NCBI GenBank assembly: GCA_934662505.1
Contig: CAKUKE010000018.1
Coordinates: 1 to 39,844, forward strand
Source: an uncultured Clostridia bacterium
Lineage (GTDB): Bacteria; Bacillota; Clostridia; Christensenellales; Aristaeellaceae
DNA: 39,844 nucleotides
Direction: 5' to 3'
This document shows, in pieces, positions 14,263 to 23,588 of this stretch. The notes under the pieces were generated by a model. That model ran no database searches and was not told the origin of the DNA. It was given only the letters and a program-made list of their open reading frames with translations. Position numbers and translations under genes: made by a program. How positions within the stretch are numbered: position 1 is the first letter of the stretch; every line of letters begins with the position of its first letter.

Positions 14263-16733
14263 CCCAGAAGAAAAAAGGGCTGTCTGCGCTTTTTTCCCGT
14301 CTGCGCGCCTATGCCGGCACCCCAAGTGCGCTTCGGCTGCTGATCTGGTGCGTGACGACGGTTCTGTGCGCCTGCCTGTTCTGTCTGGCCATCTCGCCGG
14401 TGCGGTATGACCTGCGGGTCGGCATGGTGCCGAATGTGACCATCGCCGCCACCAAGGACGTGGTCGATCAGGCCGCCACGGAAAAGAGCCGGGCTGCCGC
14501 CGCCGCGGCCGTTTCCCCCACCTACATGTATCAGGAGGGGGTCAGTGAAACGGTACTGCAAAGTCTGGAGCAGGTGTTTTCCCAGCTCAAGGCTGTACGG
14601 CAGTACGGCGACACCCTGCCGGACATGTCCGAAAACCGCGTTTTTACACCGGATGAACTGGCTTACGCCCAATCCATGCTGACCCTGATCAGCCTGCGGG
14701 ATTATCAGATCACCACCCTTCTGCACACCTCCGTGGAGGATCTGGACGCGCTGTACAGCTCCATGTATACCGTGACGCAGAACACCATGAACGGTCACGT
14801 CACGCAGGGGCAGGAAAGCGCCGCTGTGCAGAGCATATTGCAGATCATCGGCTTCCGGGTCAACCCCAGCCTGCTGCAGAACATCGCCCTGCCCGTGCTC
14901 AACGCCTGCGTACAGGCCAACATGGTGGTCGATCAGGAAAGCACCGACGCCGCCCGTGAGCAGGCCAAGGAGTCGGTGGATCCCGTCATCTATAAGCAGG
15001 GGCAGAATATCGTTGTCAAGGGCGAAGGGCGCATCACGCAGGGGCAGATCGAAATGCTCAGCGCGCTGGGTCTGCTCAGCCACGAAGGCGTGGACGTCAA
15101 TATGTATCTGGGCGGCGCGCTGCTGGTCGCGCTGGTCATGCTGTGCATGCTGCTTGTTTTGCACCATAAACAGTTCGAAGTGTACGGCGATACCGTCAAA
15201 ACCCTGCTGACCGGCATCGTATTTGTGCTGACCCTCGCGCTGTGCGTGCTCTGCCGGCTGATCAACCCCTATTTCATGCCCGTTGCGCTGGCCGCGCTGC
15301 TGCTGACGGCGCTCTGCGGCGTGAACACCGCGCTGGTGGCCGGGGTCGCGCTGTCGCTGCTGGCCTCCTCCATTTCCGCCGGCGGCAACGAGGCCTACGT
15401 GGAGCAGATGGTGCTCTCCGGCGTGTCCGGCATCTCCGCCTGCGTCATCGCGGCCTGTATGATGAACGGTCATTCTTCCCGCCTGCGCGCCCTGCTGACC
15501 GGGCTGGCCATGTGCGCCAGTTCCTTTCTGGTGGTGTGGGCGTACGGTCTGATGACCTCCAGCGAAATATCCGGCATCCTGCCCTACGCCTTCTGGATCA
15601 CGGGCGGAACGGCAGTGGGGACGGTGCTTTTTCTGGCGCTGCAGCCCCTGTTTGAAACTGCGTTCAACCTGCCCACCCCCCTCAAGCTGCTGGAATTGAG
15701 CAACCCCAATCAGCCCCTTCTGCGTCGTCTCCTGCTGGAAGCACCCGGCACCTATCATCACTCCATCATCGTCGCCAATCTGGCGGAAGCTTCCGCCGAG
15801 GCCATTGGCGCAAACCCCCTTCTTGCGCGCGTTGGGGGCTATTATCATGACGTGGGCAAGCTGAAGCGTCCCCTTTATTTCAAGGAAAACCAGATGAACG
15901 ACGCCAACGCCCACGACCATACCGACCCGCAGGTATCCGCCGCCATCGTCACCGCCCACGTGCGGGACGGCGTCGCCATGGCACGGCAGTACCGTCTGCC
16001 GCAGGCAGTGGTGAGCATCATTGCCGAGCACCACGGCGACACGCCGGTCATGTATTTTTATCATAAAGCACTGCAGCAGGCCAACGGCCGTCCTGTGAAC
16101 ATCGACGATTTCCGCTACGACGGTCACCCGCCCCGCACCAAGGAGGCGGCCATCGTCATGCTGTGCGACACCATTGAAGCCGCTGTGCGTACCATGAAGA
16201 CCCCCACCCCGGAGGACATTGAAAACTTTATCGTCAAGCTGGTACGCGGCAAGCTGGAAGACGGCCAGTTGAGCGATTCGCCCCTCACCCTGCAGGACAT
16301 CGACCGCATCTGCTCCGCCTGCACCACGGTGCTGGTGGGCGTATTCCACGAACGGATCGAATATCCCGACATGCCCGCCGCCCAGCGCACCCATGTGCCC
16401 AGCGAAGCCGAAAAGGAACAGGAGCAGGCTGCGGAGCTCCAGCAGGAAGAAGATGGGGCGCCGCCTCTGATCGTCCCGGAGCCCACGCCGGAGCCCGTCC
16501 ACGTGGTGGAGCCGGAAAAAATCAGCGTGGCGGAGCCGGAACCCGAGCCGGAAAAGACGGGCGCGCTGCCGCTTGTAGCGCCGCCGCCCGCCGCCGCGCC
16601 CGTGCCCATTGACGACCTGCTCTCCCTGCAGGAAATGGGCGACGCCTCCCTGCCGGTAGACGAGGCCATGCTGCCCGACGCCCTGCTGAAAAAAACGGAT
16701 GCATCGGCAGAAAAGGACGGTGACACGCTATGA
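14259..16733 (+). CDS. pgpH: 7TM-HD domain cyclic-di-AMP phosphodiesterase, PgpH/YqfF family
   Basis: An 824-residue membrane protein. One N-terminal membrane segment (about 28-46) is followed by an extracytoplasmic 7TMR-HDED domain (about 50-280), seven membrane segments (about 284-465) and a cytoplasmic HD domain. TYHHSIIVANLAEASAEAI has H500/H501 and GGYYHDVGKLKRP has H530-D531; VTAHV and AEHHGD supply the remaining metal ligands. The Listeria homologue hydrolyses c-di-AMP. An unusual C-terminal tail of about 120 residues (from 705) is rich in Pro, Glu and Ala. The 4-base overlaps with phoH and ybeY-cdd suggest one coupled operon. Confidence 0.94.
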   Translation: MTQKKKGLSALFSRLRAYAGTPSALRLLIWCVTTVLCACLFCLAISPVRYDLRVGMVPNVTIAATKDVVDQAATEKSRAAAAAAVSPTYMYQEGVSETVLQSLEQVFSQLKAVRQYGDTLPDMSENRVFTPDELAYAQSMLTLISLRDYQITTLLHTSVEDLDALYSSMYTVTQNTMNGHVTQGQESAAVQSILQIIGFRVNPSLLQNIALPVLNACVQANMVVDQESTDAAREQAKESVDPVIYKQGQNIVVKGEGRITQGQIEMLSALGLLSHEGVDVNMYLGGALLVALVMLCMLLVLHHKQFEVYGDTVKTLLTGIVFVLTLALCVLCRLINPYFMPVALAALLLTALCGVNTALVAGVALSLLASSISAGGNEAYVEQMVLSGVSGISACVIAACMMNGHSSRLRALLTGLAMCASSFLVVWAYGLMTSSEISGILPYAFWITGGTAVGTVLFLALQPLFETAFNLPTPLKLLELSNPNQPLLRRLLLEAPGTYHHSIIVANLAEASAEAIGANPLLARVGGYYHDVGKLKRPLYFKENQMNDANAHDHTDPQVSAAIVTAHVRDGVAMARQYRLPQAVVSIIAEHHGDTPVMYFYHKALQQANGRPVNIDDFRYDGHPPRTKEAAIVMLCDTIEAAVRTMKTPTPEDIENFIVKLVRGKLEDGQLSDSPLTLQDIDRICSACTTVLVGVFHERIEYPDMPAAQRTHVPSEAEKEQEQAAELQQEEDGAPPLIVPEPTPEPVHVVEPEKISVAEPEPEPEKTGALPLVAPPPAAAPVPIDDLLSLQEMGDASLPVDEAMLPDALLKKTDASAEKDGDTL

Positions 16734-17629
16734 GCATTCTTCTTGATCTGGAAGACGAGCAGGGGCTGCTGCCGGCGGGCGCCGCCGAGCTGATGCAGTG
16801 CGTTGCCGACGCCTGCGCGGTCTGCGAGGCTCCTGCCGTGCCCCTTGTCGCCCATGTGCAATTGACGGATGACGAGGGGATCCGTGCCCTCAACGCCGCC
16901 TACCGGGGGGTGGACCGTTCAACGGACGTGCTCTCCTTCCCCACCGTACCCTATCCCAAGGGCAAAACCGCACGGGACTGCAAGGCGCTGCTGGAACAGG
17001 AATGGGATGTGGAATGGGGGCGCTGCTTCATCGGCGACCTGATCATATCCCTCCCCCGCGCCGCCGAGCAGGCAAGGGAATACGGTCATTCCCTCGCCCG
17101 CGAGGTCGGTTACCTGACCGCCCACGCGCTGTTTCACCTGATGGGATACGACCATATGGAAGAAACCGATAAAAGGAGGATGCGCACCATGGAAGAAAAA
17201 GCACTGGCCAAGGCAGGCGTCAGCCGCACGACAGACGAAGAACTTTTGCAGGCCGCCCGGGACGCACTGAAGTTTTCCTATTCTCCCTATTCCAAATATG
17301 CCGTGGGCGCGGCGCTGCTCTGCCCGGACGGTACGGTCTACACCGGCTGCAACATTGAAAACGCCTCCTACGGCGTGACCATGTGCGCGGAACGCACCGC
17401 CCTGTTCAAGGCCGTCAGCGAAGGCCACCACGACTTTGAGGCCATCGCCATCGCGTCGGAAAAGAACGCTCCCTGGCCCTGCGGCGCCTGCCGGCAGGCG
17501 CTGTACGAGTTTGCGCCGCAACTGCGCGTGCTGGTCACCTGGCCGGATCATGTGGAAAAAACCACGCTGGACAAACTGCTTCCCTGCGGCTTCGGTCCCA
17601 AGGGACAGGCTACTGAATTTTTAGGATGA
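16730..17629 (+). CDS. ybeY: YbeY endoribonuclease-cytidine deaminase fusion
   Basis: One 299-residue frame covers two proteins that are normally separate. Residues 1 to about 160 are YbeY, the rRNA-processing endoribonuclease: STDVLSFP, then HALFHLMGYDH with the three zinc histidines H132, H136 and H142. Residues about 167-299 are a homotetrameric-type cytidine deaminase: YSPYSKYAVGAALL, GCNIENASYG, MCAERTALFKA (C219, E221) and PCGACRQALYEF (C251, C254), all catalytic residues present. In many Firmicutes the order is ybeY-dgkA-cdd-era; here dgkA is missing and the flanking genes have merged with no stop between them. Whether it works as one polypeptide is not known. Confidence 0.92.
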   Translation: MSILLDLEDEQGLLPAGAAELMQCVADACAVCEAPAVPLVAHVQLTDDEGIRALNAAYRGVDRSTDVLSFPTVPYPKGKTARDCKALLEQEWDVEWGRCFIGDLIISLPRAAEQAREYGHSLAREVGYLTAHALFHLMGYDHMEETDKRRMRTMEEKALAKAGVSRTTDEELLQAARDALKFSYSPYSKYAVGAALLCPDGTVYTGCNIENASYGVTMCAERTALFKAVSEGHHDFEAIAIASEKNAPWPCGACRQALYEFAPQLRVLVTWPDHVEKTTLDKLLPCGFGPKGQATEFLG

Positions 17630-17638
17630 GGCAAAAAG

Positions 17639-18547
17639 ATGAACACCACTGAAAAAGCATCCGTTTTCCATTCCGGCTTTGCTGCCATTGTAGGCCGCCC
17701 GAACGTGGGCAAGTCCACCCTGCTCAACGCGCTTGTAGGAGAAAAGATCGCCATCACCTCCAACCGTCCCCAGACCACCCGCAACCGAGTCATGGGGGTA
17801 TTGAGCGCCGAAAACAGTCAGGTGGTCTTTGTGGACACGCCCGGCATGCACACCCCGCGCACAAAGCTGGGGCAGTTTATGGTACAGTCCATTCAGGACG
17901 CCATGGAGGGCATTGACGCGCTGATGGTCATTCTGGACGCGACGGCGATCGGCCCGCACGACCGCTCCATTGTCAGGGAGCTGTCCGCCCGCCGGGAACG
18001 CAAGCTGCTGGTGCTCAACAAGATCGACCTGATGGCGCCCAAGGATCTGCTCGCCATCATTGATGAATTCAAGGCCGCCGGATACGACGCGATTTTCCCG
18101 GTCAGCGCCCGTACCGGCGACGGGCTGGATGCGCTCAAGGCCGACCTGACTGCTCACCTGCCCGCAGGCCCCAAGTATTTCCCCGACGACATGCTGACCG
18201 ACCAGCCCGAGCGGGACATCTGCGCGGAGCTCATCCGTGAAAAGGCGCTGCGCAGTCTGCGGGACGAGGTGCCTCACGGCATTGGCGTGGAAATGATGGC
18301 GTTTAAGAAAACCGGCGAAAACAGCGTGGAAATCGACACCACCATCTACTGTGAAAAGGACAGCCACAAGGGCATCATCATCGGCAAAAAAGGCAGCATG
18401 CTCCAGAAAATCGGTTCCGAAGCCCGGGCGGACATTGAGGCGCTGCTGGGCTGCCATGTCAATCTGCAGCTTTGGGTCAAGGTGCGTCCGGGCTGGCGCA
18501 ACAGCACGGAAGACCTGCGGACGCTGGGATATACGGCGACCAAATGA
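17639..18547 (+). CDS. era: GTPase Era
   Basis: A 302-residue Era, the GTPase that binds 16S rRNA during 30S assembly. G motifs: GRPNVGKSTLLNAL (G1), TTRNR (G2), DTPGMH (G3), LNKIDLM (G4) and SART (G5). The C-terminal KH domain includes IIIGKKGSMLQKIGSEAR. It starts 9 bases after the ybeY-cdd stop. The usual downstream recO gene is not present; instead there is a repeated hairpin and a P-loop gene. Confidence 0.97.
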   Translation: MNTTEKASVFHSGFAAIVGRPNVGKSTLLNALVGEKIAITSNRPQTTRNRVMGVLSAENSQVVFVDTPGMHTPRTKLGQFMVQSIQDAMEGIDALMVILDATAIGPHDRSIVRELSARRERKLLVLNKIDLMAPKDLLAIIDEFKAAGYDAIFPVSARTGDGLDALKADLTAHLPAGPKYFPDDMLTDQPERDICAELIREKALRSLRDEVPHGIGVEMMAFKKTGENSVEIDTTIYCEKDSHKGIIIGKKGSMLQKIGSEARADIEALLGCHVNLQLWVKVRPGWRNSTEDLRTLGYTATK

Positions 18548-18553
18548 CCCTTT

Positions 18554-18639
18554 CCCGCTCCCCTGCGCCCGCAGGGGAAACCGCAGGTCAGGAAACTACT
18601 TGAACAGCAAGGAACCCGCTCCCCTGCGCCCGCAGGGGA
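18554..18639. repeat. Direct repeat of a palindromic hairpin downstream of era
   Basis: An identical 25-base segment occurs at 18554-18578 and 18615-18639, 61 bases apart. Each contains the perfect palindrome CCCCTGCG-CC-CGCAGGGG. The short spacer does not look coding. The copies may act as weak transcription barriers or RNA-stability hairpins, or belong to a REP-like family. Confidence 0.7.
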
Positions 18640-18679
18640 GACGCTTGACAGACCGCCCGCGGGCAGGAAGGCTTTTTTC

Positions 18680-19240
18680 ATGACGGCGACAGGCATCGTC
18701 ATCTTCGGCCCGTCCGGCGCGGGCAAAACGGCGCTGGGGGCGCTGGTGGCGTCCCGGCTGGGTTTCCCCTTTTTTGACACCGACCCCTTCATCTGGCGGC
18801 AGGATACCCTCCGACCCTTTACCGTGATGTATCCCCGTGCGGAAAAAATCGCCCGTCTGCAGGCGGCGCTGTCGGGCACGGAGCACTTTGTGGTCGCCGG
18901 TTCCATGCATTCCTTTCACGAGGCTTTCGACCCGTCTTTTCTACTGGCCGTCCACCTGACGGCGGATGTGCAGCTTCGCCTCGACAGGGTGCGTGCCCGG
19001 GAGCTTCAACAGTTTGGCGCCCGTATTCTTCCCGGCGGCGACATGTATGCGGATCATCAGCGCTTTCTTCAATATGTGGCGGATTACGATACCGGCAGCG
19101 ACGGAACGACGCTGAAAAGCCACCTTGCGTGGATCAGCGCACTTTCCTGCCCCGTACTGTCTCTGCGCGGGGAAGCGCCCCTTGCCCAAAACGCGGAAAC
19201 CGTTGTGCGTGCCTATCAGAAACAGGCGACCGGCCGATAA
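18680..19240 (+). CDS. P-loop NTPase, adenylate/shikimate-kinase-like
   Basis: A 186-residue protein with Walker A IVIFGPSGAGKTALGAL (residues 6-22), a DTDPFIW segment after beta-strand 2, and HLTADVQLRLDRVRARE, which looks like the lid or arginine region of small-molecule kinases. It belongs broadly to the nucleoside/shikimate-kinase-like AAA_18 group, but the substrate is not recognisable. AGGAAGG lies about 7 bases before the ATG. A terminator overlaps its 3' end. It stands where recO often follows era. Confidence 0.75.
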   Translation: MTATGIVIFGPSGAGKTALGALVASRLGFPFFDTDPFIWRQDTLRPFTVMYPRAEKIARLQAALSGTEHFVVAGSMHSFHEAFDPSFLLAVHLTADVQLRLDRVRARELQQFGARILPGGDMYADHQRFLQYVADYDTGSDGTTLKSHLAWISALSCPVLSLRGEAPLAQNAETVVRAYQKQATGR

Positions 19241-19265
19241 CAGCCGATCGCCTGTTTTGCTTTTT
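19221..19265 (+). terminator. Terminator overlapping the end of the P-loop gene
   Basis: AACAGGCGA (19221-19229) pairs with TCGCCTGTT (19248-19256), with an inner CGGC/GCCG stem, followed by TTTTGCTTTTT. It begins inside the last codons of the gene. Confidence 0.85.
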
Positions 19266-19274
19266 ACCCCGCCT

Positions 19275-20156
19275 TTATGCCGTCTGAACCGTTTCCTTTT
19301 GCGCCGCTGCTGCCGATATGGCACGGTATTCGGTCACATTCAGCACCGTTTCGCCGTCTATCTGCAGCGGGCAGGGACGGTCGAAAGACACGGTGATATC
19401 GTGCCCCTGTCCCTGCCATACCATTTCCGTGCGTTTCACGTGTTCACCCTTGAAAATGCCGGGAAAGGCGATCAGCGTTTTCAGTTTGCTTCTGCAGTGC
19501 AGCACCACCACCGTCAGCATACCGTCGGCAGCGTCGCGCAGCTGGCCGGGTGCGATCATCATACCGCCGCCATAGTAACGTCCCTTCATGGCTGGCGCCA
19601 GCCATACATGGTCAAACGTACGCGTCTCTCCGTCCACCGTCACCGTCGCCCGCAGCGGCCTGAAGCGCCCCAGCAGCCCGCGGATGGCAATGGCCGCATA
19701 GTTGACCTTTTTTCTGCCCTCCGCCCGCATCCGGTCGCCTTCCTGACAGCAATAGCCGTCAATGCCGTATCCCACGCCGTTGAGAAACAGCCTTGTCCTG
19801 CCGGCCACCGTCACCCCGGGCAGCCCCTCCAGAAAAGGGTTGAGCAGCACCAGCCCGTTTTCGGCGCGCTCCTGCACATCGTGCATAAAGTCGTTTCCCG
19901 AACCGGCAGGGTAGTAATACACCGGCAGCGCCGGCAGGCGTCCCTCCAGACGGTTCACAAAATGGTTCAGCGTACCGTCTCCGCCCGCAACGATCACCTG
20001 TTCCTCCGCAGGCATCTCGTCCAGATAACGGGCGAGGGGCAGCGTCACGATGTCCTGAAAATCCGCCTCCGTCAGGTTCAGCTTTTCAGCCATTTCCCGG
20101 GCGTTCTTCTCTCCCATACCCCCACACGCCTGAGGGTTGTACAGCACATGCGTCAT
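19275..20156 (-). CDS. Diacylglycerol kinase family lipid kinase
   Basis: A 293-residue DAGK-catalytic-domain protein (DgkB/YegS type), which phosphorylates diacylglycerol or related lipids. The nucleotide-binding motif VIVAGGDGTLNHFVN (near residue 54) and PAGSGNDFMHDV (near 83) are clear, with GYGIDGY and LQIDGE in the C-terminal beta domain, where the metal-binding acidic residues lie. The gene converges on the P-loop gene and shares the short intergenic space that carries the terminator. A possible minus-strand -10 TACAAT lies at 20262-20257 with a poor -35. Target lipid is not determinable. Confidence 0.9.
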   Translation of the reverse strand: MTHVLYNPQACGGMGEKNAREMAEKLNLTEADFQDIVTLPLARYLDEMPAEEQVIVAGGDGTLNHFVNRLEGRLPALPVYYYPAGSGNDFMHDVQERAENGLVLLNPFLEGLPGVTVAGRTRLFLNGVGYGIDGYCCQEGDRMRAEGRKKVNYAAIAIRGLLGRFRPLRATVTVDGETRTFDHVWLAPAMKGRYYGGGMMIAPGQLRDAADGMLTVVVLHCRSKLKTLIAFPGIFKGEHVKRTEMVWQGQGHDITVSFDRPCPLQIDGETVLNVTEYRAISAAAAQKETVQTA

Positions 20157-20225
20157 TTTCTGTTCCTCCGCTTTTGTGTCCCGGGGCAGAGCCGCGCTTT
20201 CCTGCAGCGCCGCTCCCCCCCTTTT

Positions 20226-20250
20226 CCTCCGTTTTCACAGAAATCGGAGG
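20226..20250. other. Inverted repeat in the divergent region upstream of the lipid-kinase gene
   Basis: CCTCCG, a T:T mismatch, then TTTC pair with GAAA and CGGAGG around an ACA loop. On the minus strand it would sit in the 5' leader of the lipid-kinase gene. The rest of 20157-20469 holds the GH38 promoter and a small palindrome, and no gene. Confidence 0.4.
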
Positions 20251-20344
20251 AATTCTATTGTACCGTATTCCTTCTACAGAAGGCGATGGGCATTCGGGAA
20301 AAAATGACATGTTTTTGTGCATTTCCGCCTCTTTGACCAGCATG

Positions 20345-20356
20345 TTAACACGTTAA
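20345..20356. promoter_or_regulatory. Possible operator upstream of the alpha-mannosidase promoter
   Basis: TTAAC-AC-GTTAA is a 12-base palindrome centred about 36 bases upstream of the -35 box of the mannosidase promoter. The size and position would suit a dimeric sugar regulator, but such a short AT-rich palindrome could be chance. Confidence 0.3.
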
Positions 20357-20381
20357 ATTCCGGGTTTGATGCTTCAAAGTA

Positions 20382-20410
20382 TTGCATTTTCCCGGTGTGT
20401 TTACTATACT
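20382..20410 (+). promoter_or_regulatory. Promoter of the alpha-mannosidase gene
   Basis: TTGCAT (20382-20387) and TATACT (20405-20410) with a 17-base spacer lie 60 bases before the ATG, which itself follows AGGAGG. Confidence 0.75.
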
Positions 20411-20469
20411 AAAGGCAGTGCTCATTCATATTTTTATCGAAAACACATGGCAGAAGGAGGCTTCCCCAC

Positions 20470-23400
20470 ATGCAGACCGACGGCAGTTTCCGCCAGACCC
20501 TTGAAAAAATGAAACGTCTGGGCGATATGCTCTACAACCGCCTGTTTACGCCTGTAGGCACGGCGCACGTTTCCGGGTTGTACCAGACCGCAACGCCCAT
20601 GCACCGCATTCCCGACGACGGATGCTTCACTCCCGCGGACGGTCTGGCTGTCTGGGGCGGCGACGGCGTGTACGGCTGGTTCCGCGCTGCCTATACCGTG
20701 CCCCCGGAGCTGGACGGCAAGGCGCTGTTCCTCTATCCGCGCATGGGGTACTATGAGGGTACGCTCTGGGTCAACGGCCGCATTCACAGCAACTATGCCG
20801 CCAAGGAAGTCGTATTTTCCCACGGCAACCACTATTGCAACCGTTTCACCCCCTGCGCCCATGTCGGCGAGCAGTTCCGCTTCGATCTGGAGTGCTACGC
20901 TTACCACGACATGCCGGGCACCTCTCCCTTCTCTGACGAGCAGCGCAGCTTCCGTTACCCCATGGGCGACATGGACGTATGCCTGCGGGATGATGAACTG
21001 ATGGCGTTCCTGTTTGATTTGCGTGTCCTGCTCTCTCTGCGGGATACGCTGGACGAGCGCTCCTTCCGCCGGGCCGAGGTGGAAAACGCCCTGTACCAGG
21101 CGCATCTTCATCTGCTCTACGACCCCGACGAGCCGGATTTCCGGCAGGGGCTGCGGGACGCGCATCCCTATCTGAAGGACGCGCTGTCCAAGCATAACGG
21201 CGACACCGCGCCCACCGTCAGTCTGGTCGGGCACAGCCATATGGACACTGCCTGGCTGTGGCCCATCACCGAAACCAAGAAAAAGTGCGCCCGCACCTAT
21301 GCCAACCAGCTGAACCTGATGGCGGAGTATTCGGAATACATTTTCGTCCAGTCCTCCGCCTATCATGGCGATGTGATCCGCCGTCACTACCCCGAACTGT
21401 TCGCCCGCATCCAGCAGGCGGTGGCGCAGGGACGCTACGAGCCCAACGGCGGCGTATGGGTGGAATGCGACTGCAACATTACCGGCGGCGAATACATGGT
21501 GCGTCAGTTCCTCTGGGGGCAGCGGTTTACCCGGAAATACTTCAACTACACCTCCGACACCTTCTGGCTGCCGGACACCTTCGGTTATGCCTTTGCCATT
21601 CCGCAGATCATGCGGGGCTGCGGCATCAAGTATTTCCTGACCACCAAAATGGCGTGGAATGATACCACGCATTTCCCCTACACCTCCTTTTACTGGCAGG
21701 GGCTGGACGGTACCCGGGTGCTGACCCACCTGAACCGGATCCATGAAGGCCCCAGCCCCAAAATGTACCGCGATATGACTGACGGCGCGGATGACATCCG
21801 CGAGAAGCGCGCCTCCTCCATGCGCCTGTTTTCCTTTGGCAAGGGCGACGGCGGCGGCGGTCCTGAATTTGAATTTCTGGAAATGGCCCGCAGGCTGGGC
21901 GATGTGGAGGGCGTGGCCCGTTCCCGCTACCAGACCGTCAGCAGCTTCATGCAGGAGCTGGAAAAAACCATTCAGGATCCCAGCGTATACGCAGGGGAAA
22001 TGTATCTGGAGCTCCACCGCGGCACGCTGACCAATCAGCACGAAATCAAGCGCAACAACCGCAAGGCGGAAATCGCGCTGCACGATCTGGAAGCAGCGCT
22101 GGTGATCGATGCGGTGCGCCGCCACACCCCCGCCAGCGAAGAAACCGTCACCCCCCTGCTCGGGAAGCTGCTGGTACGGCAGTTCCATGATATTCTGCCG
22201 GGCACCTGCATTCACTCCGTGCACGAGGAAGCCAGACATACTGTTTCGCAGGTCATCGAGGATGCACGCCGGGAGACGGAAGCGCTCCTGCCTGCCGCGC
22301 CTGCCCGGAACAGCGTGAGCCTGTTCAACACCCTGTCCTTTGACCGGGAAGACACCGTCTACCTCACCACCGACGCAGCCGGCGCAGAGGGGCATTCCTC
22401 CCAGCCCTTTGTTGATCTTGATGGACAGCCGACGCTGGCCGTATCCGGTGTGCAGCTTCCCGCCCTTGGCGCCGCCGCGGTTTCCCTGACGGATCAGCCC
22501 TGCACCGCCCCCTCCCCCTTCAAGGTGACCGACCGCACCGTTTCCACCCCCTTTATGGACGTAGTCTTCGACGAGCAGGGCGCCATCGCGTCTCTGACCG
22601 ATCGGCGCAACGGCCGTCAGTTGGTGGACGGCATGCCCTTCAACGCCTTCCTGATGACCGAAGACGTGCCCGCCAGCTATGACAACTGGGATCTGGATGC
22701 GGATACGGAGGACAAATACCGCCGCGTTGGTCAGCTGCTCAGCCGTCAGATCATCGCCGACGGGGCGGTCGAACTGCGCATTCGCAGCAAATACCGCATT
22801 TCCGATAAGTCCACCCTCGTGCAGGACATGGTGTTTGACGCGCGGCGTCCCATGATCACCTTCGACACCGTCATGGACTGGCAGGAGGAGCACCGTTTCC
22901 TTAAGGCTGCCTTCGACACGACGCTCCACTGCGACGGCGTGCGCAGCGAAATCCAGTTCGGCCACATCCGCCGCTCCAACCATCGCTCCACGGACGTGGA
23001 AAAGGCGCGTTTTGAAGTGTGCAACCACAAGTATTCCGACCTGAGCGAAACCAGCTACGGCATAGCGCTGCTCAACGACTGCAAATACGGTCTCTCCGCC
23101 AAAGAAGGCAGCATGCGCCTGTCCCTGCACAAGGGCGGCATGCGTCCAGACCGTGCGGGCGACAAGGGTCGGCACGTCTGCCGCTATGCGCTGCTGGTGC
23201 ACGACGCGCCCTTCGGCGCGGAGAGCGTCATCCGTCCGGCGTATCAGTTCAACTACGTCCCCGTAGCAAAGGACGGGGTGCTGAACGTCCCGTCTCTGGT
23301 CACCGTCAGCGCGCCCAATGTGATCGTCGAGGCCGTCAAGCCCTGCGAGGACACAGACAAGGCCTACATTCTGCGCCTGTACGAGGCGGCAGGTGATTAT

Positions 23401-23544
23401 GCCTCCGTCCGGCTGTCCTTCGGCCACCCTGTAGAACGGGTGGAGAATTGCAGCATGCTGGAAGAAACGCAGGGTGAAGCGGATACGGAACAGCTCACCT
23501 TCCGCCCCTTTGAAATCCGTACCCTCCGTGTTGCCTACGCATAA
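20470..23544 (+). CDS. Alpha-mannosidase, glycoside hydrolase family 38
   Basis: A 1024-residue class II alpha-mannosidase that releases mannose from alpha-mannosides with retention. The N-terminal 240 residues form a beta domain. The catalytic domain starts with LVGHSHMDTAWLWPITETK, where H257 and D259 correspond to zinc ligands; SDTFWLPDTFGYAFAIPQ gives the nucleophile D369, and QFHDILPGTCIHSVHEEA is the conserved segment after the helical bundle. The C-terminal half is the large beta-sandwich region typical of GH38. No signal peptide is present, so the enzyme is cytoplasmic and would act on imported oligosaccharides. It stands alone under its own promoter; no mannoside transporter is adjacent. 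Free mannose would need phosphorylation before manA could use it. Confidence 0.95.
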   Translation: MQTDGSFRQTLEKMKRLGDMLYNRLFTPVGTAHVSGLYQTATPMHRIPDDGCFTPADGLAVWGGDGVYGWFRAAYTVPPELDGKALFLYPRMGYYEGTLWVNGRIHSNYAAKEVVFSHGNHYCNRFTPCAHVGEQFRFDLECYAYHDMPGTSPFSDEQRSFRYPMGDMDVCLRDDELMAFLFDLRVLLSLRDTLDERSFRRAEVENALYQAHLHLLYDPDEPDFRQGLRDAHPYLKDALSKHNGDTAPTVSLVGHSHMDTAWLWPITETKKKCARTYANQLNLMAEYSEYIFVQSSAYHGDVIRRHYPELFARIQQAVAQGRYEPNGGVWVECDCNITGGEYMVRQFLWGQRFTRKYFNYTSDTFWLPDTFGYAFAIPQIMRGCGIKYFLTTKMAWNDTTHFPYTSFYWQGLDGTRVLTHLNRIHEGPSPKMYRDMTDGADDIREKRASSMRLFSFGKGDGGGGPEFEFLEMARRLGDVEGVARSRYQTVSSFMQELEKTIQDPSVYAGEMYLELHRGTLTNQHEIKRNNRKAEIALHDLEAALVIDAVRRHTPASEETVTPLLGKLLVRQFHDILPGTCIHSVHEEARHTVSQVIEDARRETEALLPAAPARNSVSLFNTLSFDREDTVYLTTDAAGAEGHSSQPFVDLDGQPTLAVSGVQLPALGAAAVSLTDQPCTAPSPFKVTDRTVSTPFMDVVFDEQGAIASLTDRRNGRQLVDGMPFNAFLMTEDVPASYDNWDLDADTEDKYRRVGQLLSRQIIADGAVELRIRSKYRISDKSTLVQDMVFDARRPMITFDTVMDWQEEHRFLKAAFDTTLHCDGVRSEIQFGHIRRSNHRSTDVEKARFEVCNHKYSDLSETSYGIALLNDCKYGLSAKEGSMRLSLHKGGMRPDRAGDKGRHVCRYALLVHDAPFGAESVIRPAYQFNYVPVAKDGVLNVPSLVTVSAPNVIVEAVKPCEDTDKAYILRLYEAAGDYASVRLSFGHPVERVENCSMLEETQGEADTEQLTFRPFEIRTLRVAYA

Positions 23545-23588
23545 AGCGCGTTTTTCCTGCATGAATTTGCATTTTTCCTGTATTCCTA

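Noticed and set aside
18554..18639. CRISPR array
   Set aside because: Only two copies, strongly palindromic, with one 36-base spacer and no cas genes.
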